Of a DNA stretch of 6,761 nt, positions 1 to 6,228 are shown one piece after another. Made by a program: the position numbers and the translations under genes. The stretch's first letter is position 1, and each line of letters begins with the position of its first letter. This DNA is from Saprospiraceae bacterium (GTDB lineage Bacteria > Bacteroidota > Bacteroidia > Chitinophagales > Saprospiraceae). Location of the stretch: assembly GCA_016787375.1 (NCBI GenBank), contig JAEUUM010000084.1, positions 1 through 6,761 on the forward strand, given 5' to 3'. The notes below the pieces were generated by a model that saw only the letters and a list, made by a program, of their open reading frames with translations, was not told the origin of the DNA and searched no databases.

Positions 1-32
1 TCTAACTGATCATAGATATCGCTGGAATAATA

Positions 33-115
33 TACCGTCATACCGACTTACCGGTCACCCCTCCTGCCCAACTGACCAAATCCAAACTGACCAACTGACC
101 ACCACACCGGTCACC
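33..115. repeat. Cluster of short imperfect direct repeats
   Basis: TACCG occurs three times exactly 8 bases apart (33, 41, 49). ACCGGTCACC occurs twice (50-59 and 106-115). ACTGACC occurs three times (71-77, 86-92, 94-100), the last two 8 bases apart. TGACC at 96-100 can pair with GGTCA at 109-113 across an 8-base loop. No open frame here looks like a real gene. The layout, an ACTGAC start and a GGTCA end about 43 bases apart, loosely recalls the double-hairpin elements at 1846-2050, but identity is too low to call it a copy. Function unknown. Confidence 0.45.
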
Positions 116-156
116 AAAAAAATCTCACATATTTCAATCCATTCAACCAAATAGAT

Positions 157-164
157 TATTTTTG
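157..164 (+). promoter_or_regulatory. Candidate -7 promoter element for the M28 peptidase gene
   Basis: TATTTTTG matches the Bacteroidota -7 consensus TAnnTTTG exactly and lies about 60 bases before the ATG at 224. No clear TTG or TTTG -33 element sits at the usual distance upstream; the nearest candidate is TTTC around 132. In AT-rich DNA an 8-base match with two free positions can arise by chance. Confidence 0.4.
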
Positions 165-223
165 ACCTGATCAATTTGAAGTCATAATAATCAGAATTCC
201 AAACACTACAAACCTCAGCTAAA

Positions 224-1765
224 ATGAACACAATATTTACCATTGGTCTCAGCATTCTTGGATTAATTTTAAACGCTCAAAATCAGCCACCTGTTATTTC
301 CAATTTCACTTCAAGTATGCAAGGCAATTCATTTATCTACAACTTCACGCTAGAAGATTTTGAAAACGATATCTGTAACATCGAGCTGAATGTTTTCTTA
401 AAGGAAGGCAATAAAATATATCCTGTTAATTCCATAAACGCAACAGGAGACATCGGAATAAATTTTTCGGGAGGATTAAAAACAATAAGCTGGAGTCCGC
501 AAGTAAGTGGTGAATATATAGCAAAGATTATTGTTTATGACAATCACACTTTTGATATTCAGCAAATGATTGATCAGGTAGACACATCAAGACTTTACAA
601 ACAATTAAAGTGGATAGAGGGCATACGACACAGAAATACAGGAGCAACACACCTGAAAAATGTACAAGACAGCATTATCAGTTTATTCAATAATTATGGT
701 CTCGACACCACTGTTCAGAGTTACAAATTCAGCAATTACAACCTTAAAAACATAGTTGGCAACCATTTCGGTGCAAAAGAAATCAATCATGTATATATTA
801 ATGATGCGCACTATGATTCTGTTTCCAACGGGCCAGGAGCTGATGATAACGGTACAGGAGTTACTGGTGTGATGGAAATCGCACGAATTATATCGGCTTA
901 TCATTTTGAAAAGACGCTGCGTTTTATAGGATTTGACCTTGAAGAAGAAGGCTTGATTGGAAGTAATGCATATGTTAATAAAAATGGACTATCGGTTACC
1001 GATACAATTGATGGTGTTTTAAATTTTGAAATGATTGGGTATTATTCTGAAAAAAACAATTCTCAGACTTTACCTACGGGGTTCAATTTGCTTTTTCCTG
1101 AGGCATCTGCAGCAGTCGTTGCAGATAATTATCGAGGCAATTTTATTACCAATGTTGGAAATGTGGCATCAAAATCATTGAATACAGCTTTCAAAGAGGC
1201 TGCATCAGAATTTGCGCCAGAACTTAAGGTAATCAGCCTTGATGTTCCTGGAACTGGAACCATTGTACCTGATTTGAGAAGAAGTGATCATGCAAGCTTT
1301 TGGGATGCAGGAAAGCCAGCGGTCATGCTTACAGATGGTGCGAATTTTAGGAATAAAAATTACCACACCCCTAGTGATAAAGCAGATAGCCTCAATATCA
1401 ATTTTATGAGCAATGTCGTAAAAGCAACCATGGCAACCATGATAAAAGGTGCAGGCATTATTCACGGTGATGTTCATACCGAAAATCACCTGGTAATGAC
1501 CTCAGTCAACACCCTTCCTGAGACTGCATTGGGCATTTATCCCAACCCTTTCAAAAACAACCTTACACTAAAAACCGACATCAGAAATCAGGATATAAAC
1601 ATCAACATTGAAAACCTTGCGGGACAGATTATCTATCAAACTGAGGTTAAAAACAACAATCAGAATGGAATCAATATTCCTAGTAAGGCCTGGGTCTCCG
1701 GGGTTTATCTTGTGACATTAAAAAGTGGTGGAGGTTTAATTACAAGGAAGGTGGTTAAGGAGTAA
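224..1765 (+). CDS. Secreted M28-family zinc metallopeptidase with T9SS sorting domain
   Basis: Probable extracellular aminopeptidase or carboxypeptidase-like enzyme of family M28 (two-zinc, Aeromonas aminopeptidase fold), 513 residues. Residues 1-18 form a Sec signal peptide (hydrophobic IGLSILGLIL, cleavage after NA). Residues 22-110 look like a beta-rich Ig-like domain. The peptidase domain spans about 120-415. Its metal-site motifs are in family order: H196 in AHYDS, the bridging Asp in GADDNGTG (207/208), E240 (expected general base) and E241 in LEEEGLIGS, E269 in NFEMIGY, and H381 in NYHTPSD. All expected ligands are present, so it should be active; substrate specificity cannot be read. 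Residues 437-513 are a type A sorting domain beginning GIYPNPF and ending RKVVKE, which predicts export through the outer membrane by T9SS. The ATG is chosen because it directly precedes the signal peptide. No partner gene is adjacent. Confidence 0.93.
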   Translation: MNTIFTIGLSILGLILNAQNQPPVISNFTSSMQGNSFIYNFTLEDFENDICNIELNVFLKEGNKIYPVNSINATGDIGINFSGGLKTISWSPQVSGEYIAKIIVYDNHTFDIQQMIDQVDTSRLYKQLKWIEGIRHRNTGATHLKNVQDSIISLFNNYGLDTTVQSYKFSNYNLKNIVGNHFGAKEINHVYINDAHYDSVSNGPGADDNGTGVTGVMEIARIISAYHFEKTLRFIGFDLEEEGLIGSNAYVNKNGLSVTDTIDGVLNFEMIGYYSEKNNSQTLPTGFNLLFPEASAAVVADNYRGNFITNVGNVASKSLNTAFKEAASEFAPELKVISLDVPGTGTIVPDLRRSDHASFWDAGKPAVMLTDGANFRNKNYHTPSDKADSLNINFMSNVVKATMATMIKGAGIIHGDVHTENHLVMTSVNTLPETALGIYPNPFKNNLTLKTDIRNQDININIENLAGQIIYQTEVKNNNQNGINIPSKAWVSGVYLVTLKSGGGLITRKVVKE

Positions 1766-1781
1766 AGTTGAAATATTAATA

Positions 1782-1800
1782 AAGTCATTTAAAATGATTT
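1782..1800 (+). terminator. Weak AT-rich hairpin after the peptidase gene
   Basis: An 8 bp stem with one G-T pair (1782-1789 with 1793-1800) closes a 3-base loop 16 bases after the stop codon. No T-tract follows, so terminator function is doubtful. Its 3' arm overlaps the possible -33 element of the next promoter. Confidence 0.2.
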
Positions 1801-1824
1801 GATTTAAAAAAATAATTAGATTTG
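1798..1824 (+). promoter_or_regulatory. Candidate promoter for the tRNA-Ala array
   Basis: TAGATTTG at 1817-1824 matches the Bacteroidota -7 consensus TAnnTTTG exactly. TTTG at 1798-1801 is a possible -33 element; the spacer is 15 bases, somewhat shorter than usual. A start site shortly downstream would fall close to 1836, where the first tRNA-like unit begins. This predicts one transcript covering the three repeat units and the tRNA. Confidence 0.4.
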
Positions 1825-1845
1825 TGGATTGAAATGGGGGATTAG

Positions 1846-1891
1846 TGCTGACGAAACTTCGATTGTCCGCATGACGACCAATGGGCCGTCA
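1846..1891 (+). mobile_element. Double-hairpin element, copy 1 (partly decayed)
   Basis: A 46-base insert between GGGGGATTAG and CTAGAGTA. Hairpin A is 1847-1870 and hairpin B is 1872-1891. Both stems carry mismatches not seen in the other copies: T1849 opposite C1868, A1856 opposite A1862, and A1877 opposite C1886. Mobility is inferred from its position relative to tRNA sequence; no transposase is encoded in the window. Confidence 0.5.
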
Positions 1892-1918
1892 CTAGAGTAT
1901 TTCATAATGGGGGATTAG

Positions 1919-1962
1919 TGCTGACGAAACTTTGTTTGTCAGCATGACGGTTTAAACCGTCA
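1919..1962 (+). mobile_element. Double-hairpin element, copy 2
   Basis: A 44-base insert. Hairpin A (1920-1943) pairs GCTGAC with GTCAGC and AAAC with GTTT around a TTT loop, with one bulged G. Hairpin B (1945-1962) is a perfect 18-base palindrome, TGACGGTTTAAACCGTCA. Removing the insert leaves GGGGGATTAG joined to CTCAGTTG, which is tRNA-Ala bases 1-18 without a gap. Confidence 0.6.
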
Positions 1963-2004
1963 CTCAGTTGAAATTTATAAATAATGGGGGATTAGCTCAG
2001 TTGG

Positions 2005-2050
2005 TACTGACGAATCTTTGATTGTCAGCATGACGACCGATGGGTCGTCA
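2005..2050 (+). mobile_element. Double-hairpin element, copy 3
   Basis: A 46-base insert. Hairpin A (2006-2029) pairs CTGAC with GTCAG and AATC with GATT around a TTT loop. Hairpin B (2031-2050) pairs TGACGACC with GGTCGTCA around a GATG loop. Removing the insert rejoins 19 bases of tRNA 5' sequence with CTAGAGTA, an exact 27-base match to the tRNA at 2068-2094. The junction lies in the D loop. Confidence 0.6.
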
Positions 2051-2067
2051 CTAGAGTATTTCATGAT

Positions 2068-2141
2068 GGGGGATTAGCTCAGTTGGCTAGAGTACTTGCC
2101 TGGCAGGCAAGGGGTCACCGGTTCGAGCCCGGTATCCTCCA
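2068..2141 (+). tRNA. tRNA-Ala, anticodon GGC
   Basis: A complete 74-base cloverleaf. Acceptor stem 2068-2074 with 2134-2140; D stem GCTC with GAGT; anticodon stem 2095-2099 with 2107-2111; anticodon GGC at 2102-2104 in the loop CTGGCAG; T stem ACCGG with CCGGT around TTCGAGC; discriminator A at 2141. The acceptor has a G3-U70 pair (2070 with 2138), the main identity signal for alanyl-tRNA synthetase. It reads GCC and, by wobble, GCU codons. CCA is not encoded (AC then T's follow), so it must be added after transcription. The D stem closes with a G-U pair (bases 10 and 25). The TTTTTT at 2143-2148 may aid transcript ending. Confidence 0.96.
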
Positions 2142-2231
2142 CTTTTTTGATCTTTTAACCCGGCAAGCTATGGGTCATTTCTTTCATAAAGCATCACAAT
2201 AACAATAATTTTGTTAAAATTTATTGTGTCA

Positions 2232-2267
2232 AAAATTGGGGAAAAGTAATCTGTTGTATCCAATTTT
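2232..2267. repeat. Inverted repeat upstream of the DUF1800 operon
   Basis: AAAATTGG (2232-2239) and CCAATTTT (2260-2267) are perfect inverted copies separated by 20 bases. It lies about 45 bases upstream of the -7-like promoter match, so it could be a regulator site. Chance is also plausible in AT-rich DNA. Confidence 0.3.
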
Positions 2268-2310
2268 ATTGTTTAAAGCTATAAAAAATAATTCTACTTT
2301 TAAACTTTAC

Positions 2311-2318
2311 TATTTTTG
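2311..2318 (+). promoter_or_regulatory. Candidate -7 promoter element for the DUF1800-DUF1501 operon
   Basis: TATTTTTG is an exact TAnnTTTG match and identical to the one before the M28 gene. It would give a 5' leader of about 255 bases to the ATG at 2580. No -33 TTG is seen at the expected distance. Confidence 0.35.
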
Positions 2319-2579
2319 GGGGAGCTTACTTTAGAAATAGCAATTAACACAAGAGTTTCTATTCCTAAATGGATTTATTTCAATTTAACAGAATACGAGC
2401 CTTCCGTTAGAATTCTGTTTTTTCATATTTTGTGGTTAACTCGTTCATCTGGCACGTTCCTGCTTTTAAAAAATAAAATAGATTCAAGGCAACAGCACAA
2501 TATATTATGGCATCTCAATAATATCACAATTGTTCGTTTTAAAATTATTGGTATTTTCTTACTTTTAAATATCTTTCAA

Positions 2580-4328
2580 ATGGGAAGTCTAAAATTTTAC
2601 TCCGGTTCATTCGGGAAACCTGAGTTGTTACATCTTCTTAGGAGAACACTTTTCGGGGTAAAAAAATCAGACTTGTTATTTTTTGAAGGAAAAAGCCTCA
2701 ATGAAGTCATTGATTATCTGATCGATGGCCCGGTTGCATTGCCACCTCCTCCTTTGAGAACCTACTACAACAATGTAAATCCGGCATTGGACACAATGGA
2801 CAAGGTAAATATCAATGGCAATGTTCAAACCATTGTAAATTTTGGCGAAACCTGGGTAGATAAACCCATTCAAACAAATTTTCTGGCCGGATCAAGCAAT
2901 GCCAGAAGACAAAACTTAAAGAATTGGTGGATCGGACTACAGGTTAATCAGGATCGTCAGGTGTATGAAAAACTAATTATGTTCTACCAGACACTATTGG
3001 TAACAGAAGATGCGGTTTTGGAGAGCCCGCACATGATGTATACTACACAATCACTTTACAGGAAATATGCATTTGGTAATTACAAAGAATTGATAAAGGC
3101 TATCAGTCTTGATGCCGGAATGTTAAAATACCTGAATGGAGAGAAAAACACAAAAACTGCTCCCGATGAAAACTATGGCAGGGAGTTACAGGAATTATTC
3201 TGTGTGGGAAAAGGCCCCGATTCAGCTTACACAGAAAATGACGTTCAGGAAGCCGCTAGGGTACTGACAGGTTGGTACGTTATTTACAAAGAAAAAATTA
3301 ACAGTGTCGATACTTTTATAGTTCCGAAATCAGCCTTTAATCAAGGTAATCATGATACCGGAATCAAACAATTTTCTGCCTTTTATGGCAATAAAAAAAT
3401 AGAGCCCAATCTTAGTATTGTTGATCCATCCCCATTTTCTGATCTCAATACAAAAATAGCTTATGATGAGTTGGAACAAATGATTGATATGATATTCGAA
3501 ACACAGGAAGTATCAAAATATATTTGTCGCAGACTCTGGAACTACTTTGTATATTATGATATAAATGCCACTATAGAGGCAGAAATCATTGAACCCCTTT
3601 CAGAAATATTCCGGCAAAATGTCGATCATCCTGATCAGATGAAAATTGTTTTAAAAGCTTTGTTTTCATCCGATCTATTCTTCCAGAACATTCACAGAGC
3701 CTGCATGATCAAAAGTCCGGATGATTTTGTTGTGGGCATGATTCGGCAACTGGATTTCCCACTTCCGGGCGCTTCTCAACTTGAAGCTCAATATTATATG
3801 TGGGGAGTAATGAGAACCCATATGTTCAATGAAGGGCAGGATATTAATAATCCACCGAATGTGGCTGGTTGGCCTGCATATTACCAAACTCCCAGTTATC
3901 ATGAACTTTGGATGGACACATCCAATTATCCTATTCGGATTGGAACATATGAAGCATTTACAAAATCGAATTTTGTTTTGGATAAAAACAACACCTATGA
4001 TGGAGCAAATAACCCTTCGTATGGCTTTATTACCAAAATGAACTTTGTTGAATTTGTCAAAACATTTGACAACCCGGCCGACCCAAACGACTTGATAGAA
4101 GAGGCCACAACATTAATATTGGCTGTGCCATTATCGCAAGGAGTCAAAGATGCCTTAAAAACCAATTATCTCCTTTTAGGTCAATTATCTGACTACTACT
4201 GGACGGATGTCTGGACCACCTACAGCACCGACCAAAACACAACTGATCCGTCGGCTAAGAAAGTCCCGATCATGTTACAGGATTTATTTAATTATTTGAT
4301 GTCTTCCGCAGAATACCATTTGAGTTAA
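2580..4328 (+). CDS. DUF1800 family protein
   Basis: A 582-residue member of the DUF1800 family (PF08811), whose biochemical role I do not know. Family hallmarks appear in order: the N-terminal HLLRRTLFGV; NYGRELQELFCVGKG (residues 198-212) followed by YTENDVQEAARVLTGW; and PPNVAGWPAYY near 425-435 followed by a conserved Trp. The end, FNYLMSSAEYHLS, is the usual family end, so the protein is complete at the C-terminus. I start at the ATG at 2580 because MGSLKFYSGSFGKPELLHLLRR leads straight into the domain; the frame is open back to a TTG at 2316, but that part looks non-coding. With this start there is no signal peptide, and no T9SS domain is present. DUF1501 follows 32 bases downstream; these two families are very often neighbours, implying a joint function and co-transcription. 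Confidence 0.88.
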   Translation: MGSLKFYSGSFGKPELLHLLRRTLFGVKKSDLLFFEGKSLNEVIDYLIDGPVALPPPPLRTYYNNVNPALDTMDKVNINGNVQTIVNFGETWVDKPIQTNFLAGSSNARRQNLKNWWIGLQVNQDRQVYEKLIMFYQTLLVTEDAVLESPHMMYTTQSLYRKYAFGNYKELIKAISLDAGMLKYLNGEKNTKTAPDENYGRELQELFCVGKGPDSAYTENDVQEAARVLTGWYVIYKEKINSVDTFIVPKSAFNQGNHDTGIKQFSAFYGNKKIEPNLSIVDPSPFSDLNTKIAYDELEQMIDMIFETQEVSKYICRRLWNYFVYYDINATIEAEIIEPLSEIFRQNVDHPDQMKIVLKALFSSDLFFQNIHRACMIKSPDDFVVGMIRQLDFPLPGASQLEAQYYMWGVMRTHMFNEGQDINNPPNVAGWPAYYQTPSYHELWMDTSNYPIRIGTYEAFTKSNFVLDKNNTYDGANNPSYGFITKMNFVEFVKTFDNPADPNDLIEEATTLILAVPLSQGVKDALKTNYLLLGQLSDYYWTDVWTTYSTDQNTTDPSAKKVPIMLQDLFNYLMSSAEYHLS

Positions 4329-4360
4329 ACTTCCTCATAAAATCCAATTAATTTCAAGCT

Positions 4361-5959
4361 ATGAAAAGAAGATCATTTATCAAATCTGTACCCATTGCTT
4401 TAGGAGGTTTGACGATTCAAGCATATGCCAATAATTCCTTATTGTCATCATTGTCCAATTCACTAACAGATACAGACCGTATTTTGATTATTATACAATT
4501 GGGTGGAGGAAATGATGGTTTAAACACCTTGATTCCATTGGACCAATATTCCGCATTATCACTGCCAAGTGTAAGACAAAATATACTGATACCCGAGAAT
4601 AAGGTTCTAAAGTTGGCAGGGACAAACGGAGCAACAGGTTTGCATCCCTCAATGAACCGAATATTCGATTTATATAATGACGGAAAACTAGCCATTATTC
4701 AGGGAGTTGGTTCTCCTAAATTCAGTTATTCACACTTCAGAGCAACCGATATATGGATGACAGGGTCAGACCCGGATGAGATAATCAATTCAGGATGGGC
4801 AGGCAGATATTTAGCAAATGAATTTCCCAATTATCCAGTTGGTTTTCCAAATGCTTCGAATCCTGATCCGCTGGCTATCAGAATGGGTGGCAATATAGTT
4901 TTGGGACTTCAAAACCAAGGTGTGCCAATGGGCATCGCTGTTTCCACCGCTAATGATCCTCTAAATCTTAATGGCACACTTTTTACCGACCCGCCAACAA
5001 ATGACTACATGGGTAAAGAAGTAGCTTATGTCAGAGAATTACAGCGACAAACAGATAAATTTGGAGATGCCGTGAAAGGAGCAGCCGATAAAGGAGCAAA
5101 CTTGTCTTCATTGTATCCAAAATTGCCTGCGGACCCTGGATATCTTATGGGACAACAATTGGCGACAGTTGCCAAATTAATAAGCGGAGGAATCAAGACC
5201 AGAATTTTTTGGCTGACTACTAGTGGATTTGATACCCACTCAGGACAAGTTGTTACAAACGATCACACAATCGGTACCCATGCCAATTTGCTAAAAGGCG
5301 TCTCAGATGCAATAGGTGCTTTCATGGACGATGCAAAATTACTTGGATTTGAAGACAGGGTGGCCGGAATGACCTTTTCTGAATTCGGTAGAAGAATCAT
5401 TTCAAATGCATCCGGCGGAACCGACCATGGAGCAGCACAGCCTGTTTTTATATTTGGCAGCAAGGTGATTCCTGGGATAGTTGGTAATAATCCGACTATT
5501 GATCCGAACTCCAATACGAACTCCAATTTGCCGATGCAATACGACTTGCGTTCAGTGTATGCCTCAATTTTAGCCGATTGGTTCTGTGTTGAACAACCCG
5601 CACTCGATCAGATATTATTTAAAAATTTCCAAAAACTTCCAATTCTTGATCCTGCCAATTGCATCTCGACCTATGTTCATGAAGAAAATAAAAAAGCCGG
5701 AGAGAGCATAATAATGGCCTATCCCAATCCGTGTGTCAACTCCACCAAAATCAAATTTGAAACAAAAGGTGGATTTACACTGGTGCAACTAATCAACAAT
5801 GAAGGCACTGTGATTCAGGATATTGTCAGCAAAGTTATGCAGGCCGGTATTTTTGAAGTGGACTGTGATATGCAAATTTTGCCGGCCGGCTTATATTATG
5901 TGAGAATCCAAAATGGGCCATTACAGCAGGTTAAGTCAGTTTTGAAGCTTAGGGAGTAA
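4361..5959 (+). CDS. DUF1501 family protein with twin-arginine signal and T9SS sorting domain
   Basis: A 532-residue DUF1501 protein (PF07394), related to the alkaline phosphatase/sulfatase fold; its reaction is not established. Residues 1-23 look like a Tat signal: KRRSFIK, a hydrophobic stretch, then AYA before NNS. Domain motifs: LGGGNDGLNTLIP (D52), HPSMNRIFDLYNDGKLAIIQG, SYSHFRATDIWMTG, SGFDTH (D291, H293), EFGRR (341-345) and GTDHG (D355, H356). The Asp/His residues sit where metal ligands of the fold are expected, which is inference. Residues about 450-532 are a type A sorting domain (AYPNPC, ending VLKLRE), so the protein should leave the cell by T9SS and be anchored or released outside. 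The ATG is 32 bases after the DUF1800 stop, consistent with one operon. Combining a Tat-type leader with a T9SS tail implies folding, perhaps with metal loading, before outer-membrane export. Confidence 0.92.
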   Translation: MKRRSFIKSVPIALGGLTIQAYANNSLLSSLSNSLTDTDRILIIIQLGGGNDGLNTLIPLDQYSALSLPSVRQNILIPENKVLKLAGTNGATGLHPSMNRIFDLYNDGKLAIIQGVGSPKFSYSHFRATDIWMTGSDPDEIINSGWAGRYLANEFPNYPVGFPNASNPDPLAIRMGGNIVLGLQNQGVPMGIAVSTANDPLNLNGTLFTDPPTNDYMGKEVAYVRELQRQTDKFGDAVKGAADKGANLSSLYPKLPADPGYLMGQQLATVAKLISGGIKTRIFWLTTSGFDTHSGQVVTNDHTIGTHANLLKGVSDAIGAFMDDAKLLGFEDRVAGMTFSEFGRRIISNASGGTDHGAAQPVFIFGSKVIPGIVGNNPTIDPNSNTNSNLPMQYDLRSVYASILADWFCVEQPALDQILFKNFQKLPILDPANCISTYVHEENKKAGESIIMAYPNPCVNSTKIKFETKGGFTLVQLINNEGTVIQDIVSKVMQAGIFEVDCDMQILPAGLYYVRIQNGPLQQVKSVLKLRE

Positions 5960-5997
5960 GGACAAAGTATGGTCGCTTTGAGTTTACAATCATAATT

Positions 5998-6225
5998 TCA
6001 ACTTATATTCTTTTCCTCTCCATCATCCATAAACTCCAAAATATCTCCGGGCTGACAGTCCAGGGCTTTGCAAATTGCTTCCAATGTGCTGAAACGAATG
6101 GCTTTCGCTTTTCCGGTTTTCAATATGGATAGGTTAGACAAAGTTAAATCAACTCGCTCTGAAAGTTCATTTAATGATATTTTGCGCTTTGCCATCATTA
6201 CATCCAGGTTTACAATGATTGGCAT
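5998..6225 (-). CDS. Small Cro/C1-type helix-turn-helix regulator (YozG-like)
   Basis: A 75-residue DNA-binding protein, nearly all one XRE-type domain. The recognition region is SLNELSERVDLTLSNLSILKTGK (residues 17-39), followed by FSTLEAICKALDCQPGDILEF (45-65), a hallmark of the short YozG/YgzD-like regulators. There is no sensor or membrane segment. The ATG at 6225 lies 3 bases after the stop of the DUF2975 gene, so the two are almost certainly translated from one message. Such regulators commonly sit beside DUF2975 membrane proteins; the pair probably controls its own expression or responds through the membrane protein, which is inference. It converges with the DUF1501 gene, leaving 38 bases between stops and no clear terminator. 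Confidence 0.9.
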   Translation of the reverse strand: MPIIVNLDVMMAKRKISLNELSERVDLTLSNLSILKTGKAKAIRFSTLEAICKALDCQPGDILEFMDDGEEKNIS

Positions 6226-6228
6226 AGC

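Larger units (their letters stand above)
1836..2067 (+). repeat. Three-unit array of tRNA-Ala 5' fragments carrying hairpin elements
   Basis: Units start at 1836, 1909 and 1986, and the complete tRNA starts at 2068, giving spacings of 73, 77 and 82. Every unit opens with GGGGGATTAG, the first ten bases of the tRNA-Ala gene; unit 3 carries the first 19 bases. Each unit then contains a 44-46 base double-hairpin element. After the element, units 1 and 3 continue with CTAGAGTA (tRNA bases 20-27) and a TTTCATAAT or TTTCATGAT linker. Unit 2 continues with CTCAGTTG (tRNA bases 11-18) and a different AT-rich linker. No unit has the anticodon, T arm or 3' acceptor strand of the tRNA, so none can be a working tRNA. 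Confidence 0.88.
2142..2579. other. Non-coding gap between tRNA-Ala and the DUF1800 gene
   Basis: This AT-rich stretch contains an 8 bp inverted repeat (2232-2267) and a -7-like promoter match (2311-2318). A frame in phase with the DUF1800 gene stays open from a TTG at 2316, but that codon lies inside the promoter match. The residues it would encode resemble no domain I know and lack an internal ATG, so I treat it as leader. The spot ATGGGTC (2170-2176) followed by TTTCAT (2182-2187) echoes the tail of the array units and may be a decayed remnant. Confidence 0.5.

Noticed and set aside
55..255. Minus-strand 66-codon open frame
   Set aside because: It covers the repeat cluster and the start of the M28 gene, and its Trp/Val-rich sequence (WSVWIWSVG) simply reflects the repeats.
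1846..2050. Integron attC sites or classical REP elements
   Set aside because: I see no GTTRRRY core or integrase, and no GTAG or GGAG tetranucleotide before the hairpins as expected for REP sequences. No RAYT transposase is in the window.
1836..2067. CRISPR array
   Set aside because: The spacer-like parts (the double-hairpin elements) are themselves repeated and self-complementary, the repeated ends differ in length, and no cas gene is present.
1986..2067. Additional tRNA gene (unit 3)
   Set aside because: It shares the 5' acceptor strand and half the D arm, but it has no matching 3' acceptor strand, no TTCGA T loop and no anticodon arm, so it cannot fold as a tRNA.
2316..2579. 88-codon N-terminal extension of the DUF1800 protein
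   Set aside because: The TTG start lies inside a promoter-like TATTTTTG, the residues match no domain I recognise, and an ATG sits directly before the conserved domain.
5963..5980. Terminator between the convergent DUF1501 and regulator genes
   Set aside because: CAAAG and CTTTG form only a 5 bp stem around an 8-base loop with no T-tract on either strand.
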